From assembly GCA_031374115.1 (NCBI GenBank), contig JANMNO010000027.1, positions 1-64,000 of the forward strand: DNA of 64,000 nt. Direction: 5' to 3'. The DNA is from JAKFWF01 sp031374115. GTDB lineage: Bacteria; Pseudomonadota; Alphaproteobacteria; Rhizobiales; Hyphomicrobiaceae. Each line of letters begins with the position of its first letter. Within the stretch, counting starts at the first letter, position 1. A program made the translations under genes and the position numbers. The notes beneath the pieces are model-generated. The model saw only the letters and a program-made list of their open reading frames with translations, did no database searches and was not told where the DNA came from. Below, piece by piece: positions 1 through 7,213 of this stretch.

Positions 1-183
1 GACGCGCCAACCGTCAAGGAACTGACCCACCGGCACGACCTGACGCCGGAAAAGTACGCGGAATTCGCCATGGGTTGGGTAGCGCAGGGCGCGACGATCA
101 TCGGTGGCTGTTGCGAGGTCGGGCCAGCCCACATCCGCCACCTCGCCGGTAGCCTTCGCGCGGCGGGGCATGACGTTGTTTGA
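1..183 (+). CDS. Homocysteine S-methyltransferase family protein, C-terminal end (partial)
   Basis: The frame is open from the first base of the window and stops at TGA 181-183, giving the last 60 residues of a protein. They contain GGCCEVGPAHI, the glycine-cysteine-cysteine segment that supplies two of the three zinc-binding cysteines in homocysteine S-methyltransferases (MmuM/BhmT/MetH N-terminal family). Enzymes of this family move a methyl group from a donor such as S-methylmethionine or betaine to homocysteine. The third cysteine and the rest of the barrel lie outside the window, so donor specificity cannot be judged. The family call rests on this one motif and its position near the C terminus. 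Confidence 0.75.
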   Translation, partial: DAPTVKELTHRHDLTPEKYAEFAMGWVAQGATIIGGCCEVGPAHIRHLAGSLRAAGHDVV

Positions 184-647
184 GTGGTTTCGCCTCAAAT
201 AGCGAGGTGGTGCGACAGGAACTTGCTCCGAAAATCATAGATCATCCCAACGCTCAATCATCGAGCGTTCTGCCAAGACGTCGGGTCTCGCGAAAACGCT
301 CTCCCAGACCTTGTCTGTCGGAATCGTGCGAAGGAAGAGGTGCCGGGCAGGAGATCGTCCCGACCTCGATCCAGAGATCACTTCGTAGCTTGACCCCTGC
401 CCGAAAAGACGGGTTTGCGTTTATGCGTTACGACTGTGAAAAAATAGGTGCCACCTTCAACACGCACTCGCCGATAACGCATTCCAAGCCTCAAATTGTC
501 GGATCTCGCAAAAGCTCCATCCGACCTACAAGTAACGGTCAGCGCTAATCTACAGCGATCCTCACTACCACGCCCAAGATTGACACCCATTCGTCCCCAC
601 GCCACAAACCTCACCCATCCATCCAGCCCCCATCCCGAGGCACGCCC
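184..647. other. 464-base intergenic stretch with a transposase relic and an inverted repeat
   Basis: No intact gene is visible between the homocysteine methyltransferase fragment and dapD. On the minus strand it carries the start of a RAYT-type transposase (378-482, listed separately). An 8-base inverted repeat, CGGGCAGG at 344-351 and CCTGCCCG at 396-403, sits where the transposase similarity breaks off. A further minus-strand frame ending at 235 has protein-like codons but no recognisable start or family. I read the stretch as a decayed insertion site plus the dapD upstream region. Confidence 0.5.
378..482 (-). pseudogene. N-terminal remnant of a REP-associated tyrosine transposase (RAYT, IS200-like)
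   Basis: The minus strand from ATG 482 encodes a 34-residue peptide beginning MRYRRVRVEGGTYFFTVVTH. The pattern RYRR-x-GGTYFFTVVT is the typical first strand of Y1 transposases of the RAYT group, which normally run to about 150-180 residues. Similarity ends after about residue 25 (RKPVF) and the frame stops at 378. The catalytic HxH (HLH) and the tyrosine are absent, so this cannot be active. It is a truncated copy and marks an old insertion or deletion between two housekeeping genes. The call rests on the N-terminal motif alone. Confidence 0.6.
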
Positions 648-1511
648 ATGTCGAACGCCGATCTGCAGAAGACCATCGAGGCTGCCTGGGAGGCGCGCGA
701 CACGATCAACAGCCAGACCAAGGGCGCGGTGCGCGATGCGGTCAAGTCCGCCCTCGATATGCTCGATAGCGGCAAGGCGCGCGTGGCCGAAAAGGTTGTC
801 GGCTCGGCGAAGGGTGAGTGGACAGTGCACCAGTGGCTGAAGAAGGCCGTGCTCTTGTCGTTCAGGCTCGCCGACAATGCGCCGTTCGTCACGTCGCTCG
901 ACGTTGGTCATCAGGTGATCGGCTACGACAAGGTGCCGCTCAAGTTCGCCGATTGGAACGGGGCGCAATTCAAGGCTGCGGGTTTCCGCGCCGTACCGGG
1001 TGCCGTCGTGCGCCATTCGGCCTACATCGCGCCGAACGTCGTGCTGATGCCGTCGTTCGTCAACCTCGGCGCCTACGTCGATAGCGGCACGATGGTCGAC
1101 ACCTGGGCGACGGTCGGCTCCTGCGCGCAGATCGGCAAGAACGTGCATCTGTCCGGCGGCGTCGGCATCGGTGGCGTGCTGGAGCCGTTGCAGGCCAACC
1201 CGACGATCATCGAGGACAACTGCTTCATCGGCGCGCGCTCGGAAGTCGTCGAGGGCGTGATCGTTGGCGAAGGCTCGGTGCTGGCGATGGGCGTGTTCAT
1301 CTCGGCGTCGACCAAGATCGTCGATCGTGCGACGGGGGAGATCCACGTCGGCCGGGTGCCGCCGTATTCGGTCGTCGTGTCGGGTAACCTGCCGGGAAAG
1401 AACTTGCCGGCAGAAAATTGGGGCCCGTCGCTGTACTGCGCCGTGATCGTCAAGACGGTCGATGCGCAGACGCGCTCGAAAACCGGCATCAACGAGCTGC
1501 TGCGCGACTAA
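648..1511 (+). CDS. dapD: 2,3,4,5-tetrahydropyridine-2,6-dicarboxylate N-succinyltransferase
   Basis: This 287-residue protein has the length and layout of DapD: a helical N-terminal domain (about residues 1-100) followed by a left-handed beta-helix of hexapeptide repeats (about 110-235, e.g. IAPNVVLMPSFVNLGAYVD). It transfers a succinyl group from succinyl-CoA to tetrahydrodipicolinate in the succinylase branch of lysine and diaminopimelate synthesis, acting as a cytoplasmic trimer. The start has family-typical residues (SNADLQKTIEAAWE). No other dap gene lies nearby. The stop overlaps by four bases the stop of the convergent histidine phosphatase gene. Confidence 0.97.
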   Translation: MSNADLQKTIEAAWEARDTINSQTKGAVRDAVKSALDMLDSGKARVAEKVVGSAKGEWTVHQWLKKAVLLSFRLADNAPFVTSLDVGHQVIGYDKVPLKFADWNGAQFKAAGFRAVPGAVVRHSAYIAPNVVLMPSFVNLGAYVDSGTMVDTWATVGSCAQIGKNVHLSGGVGIGGVLEPLQANPTIIEDNCFIGARSEVVEGVIVGEGSVLAMGVFISASTKIVDRATGEIHVGRVPPYSVVVSGNLPGKNLPAENWGPSLYCAVIVKTVDAQTRSKTGINELLRD

Positions 1512-2116
1512 GGCACACCGCGCCCGACCACCGTGACGCCGCCTTTGCTGTCGGCTTTGACGATGACCATTTCGGCTTCGTTCGTGGTGATGCCGGTCAG
1601 CGCCGTAATCAGGCTGCCGTGCGTCACCATCAGCATGCGCGCGCTGGGATCGACCTCGGTGTTCAGATACGCCTTGAGACGAGCGATCTGTGCCGGACCC
1701 TTGGATTTGTCCGGGTCGGTGAAGAAGCTGTTAATCAAAGACAGGTCCTCGACTGACTTACCGGCGATGAGTTCTGCCGTTTCGCGGCAGCGGCACCATT
1801 TGCTCGTATAGACATTGTCGAACACGACGCTGCTGCGCCGGAACAGATCACCTATGCGGGCCGCATCGGTGCGGCCTTTGGCATCGAGGTTGCGCTGGGT
1901 TTCGCAAGGACCGAGGGTATCAGCGGTGATCCCTTGTTCTCGCGGCGCTCCTTCGAAGGGTGCCAAGGCATGCCGCATGAAGGCGATGTGGCCGGGCTGT
2001 TTCAGCAACGCTATCAGATCATCGGCCGCGTGAGCCGGCAGCACAGCCAGCACGATCATCGCGCCAGCGACGGCCGCAATCCATCGCTGAAGGTATCGGT
2101 GTGGTCGAACGCCCAT
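1508..2116 (-). CDS. Secreted histidine phosphatase family protein
   Basis: A 202-residue product is predicted from ATG 2116. It opens with basic residues and a hydrophobic stretch ending in A-H-A (WIAAVAGAMIVLAVLPAHA), a likely Sec signal peptide. The mature part carries FMRHALAP, matching the phosphoglycerate-mutase-like RHG catalytic box but with Ala for Gly, a second conserved region around SKWCRCRETAELI, and MVTHGSL containing the second catalytic histidine. It is probably a periplasmic phosphatase of unknown substrate. An upstream start at 2212 would bury the signal peptide, so 2116 is preferred. It converges on dapD with a four-base overlap. Confidence 0.8.
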   Translation of the reverse strand: MGVRPHRYLQRWIAAVAGAMIVLAVLPAHAADDLIALLKQPGHIAFMRHALAPFEGAPREQGITADTLGPCETQRNLDAKGRTDAARIGDLFRRSSVVFDNVYTSKWCRCRETAELIAGKSVEDLSLINSFFTDPDKSKGPAQIARLKAYLNTEVDPSARMLMVTHGSLITALTGITTNEAEMVIVKADSKGGVTVVGRGVP

Positions 2117-2291
2117 TGACCTGATCTCCAACGAGCTGCGCCAGCAATTCACAATGAGCCAAGCTCGGGTGCCATACTTCAGCGCGACAGGCTCGCTGCC
2201 GCCAATTAACATTCACGTGAAGGCGATGTGATAGCTTCGGATTTTGAAGTTGGCTCGTCGCGATAAGCGCCGAGGAAGGAAACGTCTCGCC

Positions 2292-3083
2292 ATGTACCGT
2301 ACGCTCGATGCAGCCAAGATCGTCCAGTCGCTCGATCAGCTGACGCGGCGGATCACCGAGCGGTTTCCAGGTGCCGGCTTGGCGCTTGTTTCCGCCGAGC
2401 TATCCGGGATCGCGACGACGACCAGTGCGCGTGCCGCGACAATCTCGAAACCGGCAATTTTCCGCCGTGCATTCGTGGCCATGGTGTTCCTCGCCGGCTT
2501 AGCACTGTTGGGCTATGTTGGGTTTCTGATCCTGTCGAACACCAAGGCATCGGACGATCTATTCGGCACCATCCAGGGCATTGATGCAGCCTTCAACATC
2601 GTCGTGCTGACGGGCGCGACGCTGTTCTTCATGTTCAGTTTGGAAGAGCGTGGCAAGCGCCGCCGCGCGCTGCACGCGCTGCACGAGTTGCGCTCAATCG
2701 TGCACGTGATCGACATGCATCAGCTGACCAAGGATCCAAGTTCAACAGCAAGCGTCAGTCAGGCAACGCCCTCTTCACCGAAGCGCACGTTGACGCCGTT
2801 CGAGCTGACGCGCTATTTGGATTACTGTTCGGAGTTGTTGTCTCTTACGGCGAAAGTGGCTGTGCTCTATGCACAAAGCTTTCCGGATCCGGTGGTCACC
2901 GAAACGGTGAACGATATCGAGCGAACGGCTGCGAGCCTCAGTCAGAAGATCTGGCAGAAGATTGTGATTATCGAGGCCGATGGCCGGCATGCCGAGATGA
3001 TGGCGCTGCTGGCGGGCGGTACCACGGCAAAGCCAGTTGTGAATGCACCATCTCCGGTCATTTCCGTATTGAAGCCGGCCTGA
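2292..3083 (+). CDS. Hypothetical membrane protein with two transmembrane segments
   Basis: I do not recognise this 263-residue protein. It has a soluble N-terminal part of about 58 residues, two hydrophobic segments near residues 60-81 and 99-116, then a basic, alpha-helical C-terminal domain of about 140 residues with a Ser/Pro-rich linker near residue 150. The layout suggests an inner-membrane anchor with a large cytoplasmic domain. GAGGAAGGAAAC lies just upstream of ATG 2292 and decides this start over an in-frame one at 2244. The gene stands alone, with the minus-strand thermonuclease gene ending three bases after its stop. Coding character is supported by GC-rich third positions along its length. 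Confidence 0.7.
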   Translation: MYRTLDAAKIVQSLDQLTRRITERFPGAGLALVSAELSGIATTTSARAATISKPAIFRRAFVAMVFLAGLALLGYVGFLILSNTKASDDLFGTIQGIDAAFNIVVLTGATLFFMFSLEERGKRRRALHALHELRSIVHVIDMHQLTKDPSSTASVSQATPSSPKRTLTPFELTRYLDYCSELLSLTAKVAVLYAQSFPDPVVTETVNDIERTAASLSQKIWQKIVIIEADGRHAEMMALLAGGTTAKPVVNAPSPVISVLKPA

Positions 3084-3086
3084 TTT

Positions 3087-3821
3087 TCATCGTGTCAGCG
3101 CCGATCGCCAGCCGGCTTGCTGCGCTTCGGTTTCGGAGCAAAACCAGCGTTTACCTTTAGAGGCGCCCCGGGCATCTTCGTCCATGCGAACCTTCTCGTA
3201 CCAAGGGCTCCACGGCATGTGGTAGATGCGTCCGGCATTGGTCACGTTGCCTTTGATCGTGCAGCCATTCGGTGCTTTTGCCTCAGCCATTGCCCAGGCG
3301 CGCGCTCGATACGCCCACGCTGGTTGGGCTTGGCCTTGCCAAATACCGGCGAGGGCCGCCTTTGCTTCCGCCTCTTGTGCAACGTAGGTTTGCGAGTAGC
3401 GCACGAACGCCCAGGCATACCCCGTGCGGACCATCTCAGCGTTGAGATTGGTGTTGCCGGCAAAGCACCGGCCTAAGGTGCGCCGGTATTTATCAAGACC
3501 CAGATCCGCACACACCACGGGCTGATTGTTGATCAATTTGATCAGCTGCTTGATCGCACCCTCGCCGCAGCGCCATTGACCAGAAGTTCGCAGTCCACAC
3601 GTCTGGGTTGTCTCCGGAGCGTCTATCCCTTCCAATCGGATGTGGGTCTCGCCCAGCACGATCGAGTCGCCGTCCATAACCCGAGCGGGCCCCGTAAGTA
3701 CAGGGGCATTCGTCGCCGTTGTGTCGTTGCCGATCAAGGCAATCAGGGGGAAAACGAGCACTCCCGCTAGAGCCAGGGCTGCAAGTTGCCGCGCAAGTAG
3801 GCGCTTGACAGATTCACGCAT
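3087..3821 (-). CDS. Thermonuclease (SNase) family protein with C-terminal extension
   Basis: A 244-residue protein from ATG 3821 begins with a basic N terminus and a hydrophobic segment (LAALALAGVLVFPLIALIG), so it is exported or membrane-anchored. The SNase fold follows: VMDGDSIVLG with the calcium-binding Asp, IRLEGIDAPE with a catalytic Arg, and LDKYRRTLGRC with the second Arg region. These enzymes cleave phosphodiester bonds in DNA or RNA in staphylococcal nuclease. The last 60 residues form a Cys- and aromatic-rich module (CTIKGNV, RIYHMPW, RWFCSETEAQQAGWR) seen in related rhizobial nucleases; its role is unknown. An upstream start at 3938 is possible but would precede the hydrophobic segment by about 50 residues. 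Confidence 0.8.
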   Translation of the reverse strand: MRESVKRLLARQLAALALAGVLVFPLIALIGNDTTATNAPVLTGPARVMDGDSIVLGETHIRLEGIDAPETTQTCGLRTSGQWRCGEGAIKQLIKLINNQPVVCADLGLDKYRRTLGRCFAGNTNLNAEMVRTGYAWAFVRYSQTYVAQEAEAKAALAGIWQGQAQPAWAYRARAWAMAEAKAPNGCTIKGNVTNAGRIYHMPWSPWYEKVRMDEDARGASKGKRWFCSETEAQQAGWRSALTR

Positions 3822-3974
3822 AGGTTGAATTTGTCTGATTCTGTTGTCGGGAGCGAGACCGAACCGAGACGCTTTCCACCGGTTTCGTGACTGACTCGTG
3901 GCGGTCGTTGTAGCTGCGCACCATCCATCCGGTGCCAATCGACCACTAGTGCTGGCGAAGCCATATAATGGTGT

Positions 3975-4958
3975 TTATTTTTCGGGTGCTTCTCGCAAGT
4001 CGCGTTCAGCGAATTGAACTATGAAACCGGTACGGTTCAACTGCCGCACGACATTGGCGCGTTTGGCGGCATCGCTCAGATACTCCACGACGAAAACCGG
4101 CCGCCCCTCCGCTTTCATCCGGTTCAGTTCGACGATCGAGGTGTTGACGCTATCTGGATCATTGGGCTGACCATTACCGGAGACGCCATAGAACAGGTCC
4201 TCCTTGGCGACGGCGTCCAGGCTGCGCCGATAGTGCGGCGATTGCAGCAGTTCCTCGCCGTTTTGCGCCACCACCAGGAAGTTCGGCCGCCGGCGCTTGG
4301 CATAGTCCGAGATCTTGCCGACGAACGCAACCATCTCGCCCTGCGCGTTCGGGTTCTCGGTCTTCCACTCGTCGAAGGCATCCACCCGATCGAGGTAGAC
4401 CCCGTCGAAGCCGGCTTCGATAATGCGATCGAGATAGGGCCGCCTCGCCCGCTCCCACAGTTCCAGGAGCCGGTCCAACAGGGAGACTTGCGGGCGCACG
4501 ATGATTTTTTGCCAGCCGGATTGCCAGAAGCGAACGTTGTAGTTGCCATTCCACTCGGGGTTTTCATGCCCAAGCCACGCTGGCCTTCCCGTTAGCCCTC
4601 GCTGGGGCCAATAGTAGCGGTAGCTCTCGGCTTCGCCGATCGAAAGGTAAGCGAGCACAATGCGCTTGGACCCGTCCGCCCGCATGCGCAGCCGTTCGAT
4701 CTCGTGCGCCGAGAGCACGCGGGCCTCAGACCCATCGCGCGAATAGTCGACGACCAGCAAGTCGGTGCCGTCGGCGATCGATTGGATCCCCAGGTTTTGC
4801 AGCTGGTAACCCCACGACCGCACCATGTTCAAGCCAGGGCCGACGCGGGGCTCCAGCGCTGGCCGCTCGGCCGGCAGTTGACCCGCGGCGAGCAACATCA
4901 CCGCTATCATTGCGGCGATCAGCCAGCGCGCTGGGACGCGTGTTCGCTTCACTTCCAT
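3975..4958 (-). CDS. Secreted TM1410/MJ1477-type putative glycoside hydrolase (GH114-like)
   Basis: This 327-residue protein has an N-terminal signal sequence (WLIAAMIAVMLLAAGQLPA). The mature part resembles the TM1410/MJ1477 barrel family related to endo-alpha-1,4-polygalactosaminidase: LVVDYSRDG, VLAYLSIGEAESYR, WYN-like NYNVRFWQ, FDGVYLDRVDAFD, FLVVAQNGEELL and FVVEYLSD fall at the expected strand ends, and the acidic residues in SIGEAE and YLDRVDAFD are the likely catalytic candidates. Substrate is unknown; an exopolysaccharide with galactosamine is an inference from GH114. It is a single gene, divergent from xdhC and 150 bases upstream of the thermonuclease gene. Confidence 0.75.
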   Translation of the reverse strand: MEVKRTRVPARWLIAAMIAVMLLAAGQLPAERPALEPRVGPGLNMVRSWGYQLQNLGIQSIADGTDLLVVDYSRDGSEARVLSAHEIERLRMRADGSKRIVLAYLSIGEAESYRYYWPQRGLTGRPAWLGHENPEWNGNYNVRFWQSGWQKIIVRPQVSLLDRLLELWERARRPYLDRIIEAGFDGVYLDRVDAFDEWKTENPNAQGEMVAFVGKISDYAKRRRPNFLVVAQNGEELLQSPHYRRSLDAVAKEDLFYGVSGNGQPNDPDSVNTSIVELNRMKAEGRPVFVVEYLSDAAKRANVVRQLNRTGFIVQFAERDLREAPEK

Positions 4959-5043
4959 CGCGTGCTATATGGAACCCGAATGCGGCATTACCTATGTTGA
5001 ACTCTGCGGCTAAGTGAACCGAAATAAGTTGGATGTCTATCAC

Positions 5044-6084
5044 ATGAGTGAACCCGGCGAAGTTATGACACCGGATGTCGAAATCGGCACGCTTCGTTCG
5101 GCGCGCGCATGGTTGTTGCGCGATGGGCACGTAGCATTGGCGACAGTCGTCGATACCTGGGGCTCGGCCCCAGTGCCGGTCGGTGGTCAGATGGCGATTG
5201 CCGGGGATGGCTCGTTCCAGGGTTCGGTATCGGGCGGATGCATCGAGGGCGAGATCATCACCGAGGCGGGCGACGTCCTTGCCGCGAAGTTGCCAGCGAC
5301 GATGGCGTTTGGCGTTGCCGACGAGACGGCATGGAGCGTTGGCCTGCCATGCGGAGGCAAGGTTCGCGTTTTCATCGAACGGCTTGACAGGGACGGCGGC
5401 GGGCTCGATTTCCTAAACAGGGCAATCGAAGCGACGACCGCACGCACCGGGCTAATCGTGCGTACGCGGCTCTCGGACGGACAGCGGCACGTGTTCGAGC
5501 GCGGCAAACCGGACGCGCCGCCCGAGATCGCAGCGCGTTTTCGAACGGGCAAAAGCGCCGTCGAGGTCACTGCCGATCAAGAATACTTTGTGCAAGCATT
5601 GGTGCCGCCTGCGCGCGTCCTGATCGTCGGGGCGACGCACATTGCCCAACTCGCCACCCAAATTGCCAAGCTTATCGGCTACGAAGTTCTGATCGTCGAC
5701 CCGCGCACGGCGTTCGCCTCGACCGACCGGTTTCCCGATGTGGCGGTCCATGCGGAATGGCCGCAAGATGTAATCCCTCGGCTAGGCCTCGATCCGTACA
5801 CCGCAGTGGTGGTGCTGGCCCACGTGGCGCATATCGACGACGAGGCGCTCAAGCTCGCGCTGCGCGCCGACTGCCTGTATGTTGGTGCGCTCGGCAGCTC
5901 GCGTAATCACGCGAAACGCACCGAGCGGCTGATCGAGGCGGGCTTCACCGTGGCGGAGATCGCACGCATCAAATGCCCGATCGGTCTGGATATCGGTGCG
6001 CAAACGCCGGCCGAGATCGCCGTATCCGTGATGGCCGAAGTGATCGGCGCGGTGCGTGGGCCGAAGCCGAAGAAATCCGCTTGA
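5044..6084 (+). CDS. xdhC: XdhC/CoxI family molybdoenzyme maturation protein
   Basis: XdhC-type proteins bind molybdenum cofactor and help insert its sulfurated form into xanthine dehydrogenase or CO dehydrogenase. The 346-residue product has the N-terminal XdhC/CoxI domain with WGSAPVPVGGQMA and GSVSGGCIEGE, including the conserved cysteine, then a C-terminal Rossmann domain beginning VLIVGATHIAQLA. ATG 5044 is chosen because GGAT lies about ten bases upstream; GTG 5014 and ATG 5065 are in-frame alternatives. The next gene, a MobA-like nucleotidyltransferase, starts eight bases after the stop and is surely co-transcribed. No xanthine or CO dehydrogenase subunit gene is present here, so the client enzyme is elsewhere. 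Confidence 0.85.
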   Translation: MSEPGEVMTPDVEIGTLRSARAWLLRDGHVALATVVDTWGSAPVPVGGQMAIAGDGSFQGSVSGGCIEGEIITEAGDVLAAKLPATMAFGVADETAWSVGLPCGGKVRVFIERLDRDGGGLDFLNRAIEATTARTGLIVRTRLSDGQRHVFERGKPDAPPEIAARFRTGKSAVEVTADQEYFVQALVPPARVLIVGATHIAQLATQIAKLIGYEVLIVDPRTAFASTDRFPDVAVHAEWPQDVIPRLGLDPYTAVVVLAHVAHIDDEALKLALRADCLYVGALGSSRNHAKRTERLIEAGFTVAEIARIKCPIGLDIGAQTPAEIAVSVMAEVIGAVRGPKPKKSA

Positions 6085-6092
6085 GGATCGGC

Positions 6093-6716
6093 ATGCCGAA
6101 GGAACCTTTCCTTGCCGCGATCGTGCTCGCTGCCGGATCATCTAAGCGTTTCGGCGGTGACAATAAGCTGCTGGTGCAGATCGAAGGGGTGCCGCTCGTC
6201 GTCCGGGTGATCGAGGCAATCAAGCGTGGCGGGATCGAACAGATCTACGTTGTCACCGGCCATCAGGCCGAACAGGTGGCTGGCGCAATATACGATCTAG
6301 ACTGCCGCATCGTGCACAACGAGCGGCATCTAGCGGGCATGGGCACGTCGGTCGCGTGTGGTGTGTCAGCGCTCGATCAAAATGTCGATGGCGCTCTTGT
6401 CGCGCAAGGCGACATGCCTGAGGTCGATGCGCCGCTCATCGCGACGTTGTGCCAGCACTTTTTGAACGGCCGATGCGAACGCGTCGTCTATCCAGTGCTC
6501 GATAATGGCCGGCAAGGTAATCCAGTTCTATGGCCGAAACGGTTGTTTGGCGAACTGGCAAAGCTCACCGGCGACAAGGGTGCGAAGCAATTGATCGCAT
6601 CAGAGGGTGATCGGGCCGTGCGCATGGCCAGTGCTGGAGCAGCGGCTGCGGTCGACATCGATACCCCGGAAGAGCTCGCGGCCTACGAAGCGTCCCGAGC
6701 CAGCCAGCCCCGGTAG
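6093..6716 (+). CDS. MobA-like NTP transferase (MocA-type molybdenum cofactor nucleotidyltransferase)
   Basis: The 207-residue protein starts with the nucleotidyltransferase signature LAAGSSKRFGGDNKLL, in which the Gly-rich loop and Lys bind CTP or GTP, and has the conserved QGDMPEVDAPLI and GRQGNPVLWP segments. Proteins of this type (MocA, CoxC-like, PucB) attach CMP to molybdopterin to make the cytosine dinucleotide form used by xanthine/CO dehydrogenase-type enzymes. It lies eight bases after xdhC, with GAGGAT in front of its ATG, so both genes probably serve the same molybdoenzyme. The end overlaps the convergent DUF4166 gene by 34 bases. Confidence 0.82.
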   Translation: MPKEPFLAAIVLAAGSSKRFGGDNKLLVQIEGVPLVVRVIEAIKRGGIEQIYVVTGHQAEQVAGAIYDLDCRIVHNERHLAGMGTSVACGVSALDQNVDGALVAQGDMPEVDAPLIATLCQHFLNGRCERVVYPVLDNGRQGNPVLWPKRLFGELAKLTGDKGAKQLIASEGDRAVRMASAGAAAAVDIDTPEELAAYEASRASQPR

Positions 6717-7213
6717 TGCACGATCCGTCCAAATGCCGGAATTGCCGCCTCGACATCGAATGCGTACCGGCCACCGCGCTCGTTTTCCAATGTCCGGATC
6801 GCCGGCAGCGAAAACTGCGGAAGCGGTAACCCGATGATGCGTGCCGCCTTGACCTTCAATGCTAGGCCTTCCCCACTAGCGAGCAATGACATGTGCAGCG
6901 TGCACAGACCAACGGTTTCGTGCAATTCTTGACCTATTGCACGTTGCGTCGAGACGAACTGTTTGCGACCGAAGGTGCGCGTCCAAACTTCGGCATCGCC
7001 TCTTGGCTCAAAAGTAACGGTGAGCGCTTGATCGAGACCTTCCGGTGGCAATCCGAACATGGTCGCGATCAGACGAGCCGCAATCGACGATCCGCGCACC
7101 ACATCGGCGCGTCCGCTCCATCTGGCGGCGCTCGTTACATTATGCAGGTCACGAACCTGATCGGGCAGTTGATCGAACTGCGCGCCGAGCAGCCGGCGAT
7201 AAAGGGGCATCAT
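6683..7213 (-). CDS. DUF4166 domain protein
   Basis: This 176-residue protein (MMPLYRRLLGAQFDQLP...) matches the DUF4166 pattern: LYRRLLG-x-FDQLP near the start, an Arg- and Trp-rich first half (ARWSGRADV, EVWTRTFG) and a beta-rich second half ending HYRGWLA. Function is unknown. DUF4166 is often found fused to or next to a saccharopine-dehydrogenase-like NADP-binding protein, which is exactly the upstream gene here; its TGA overlaps this ATG (ATGA, 7210-7213), so translation is probably coupled. The 3' end overlaps the convergent MobA-like gene by 34 bases. Confidence 0.75.
   Translation of the reverse strand: MMPLYRRLLGAQFDQLPDQVRDLHNVTSAARWSGRADVVRGSSIAARLIATMFGLPPEGLDQALTVTFEPRGDAEVWTRTFGRKQFVSTQRAIGQELHETVGLCTLHMSLLASGEGLALKVKAARIIGLPLPQFSLPAIRTLENERGGRYAFDVEAAIPAFGRIVHYRGWLARDAS

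Noticed and set aside
378..1346. Long minus-strand frame (322 residues) opposite dapD
   Set aside because: It is the antisense of dapD, with low-complexity His/Arg/Asp composition. Only its last 34 codons (378-482), which lie outside dapD, match a known family and are reported separately.
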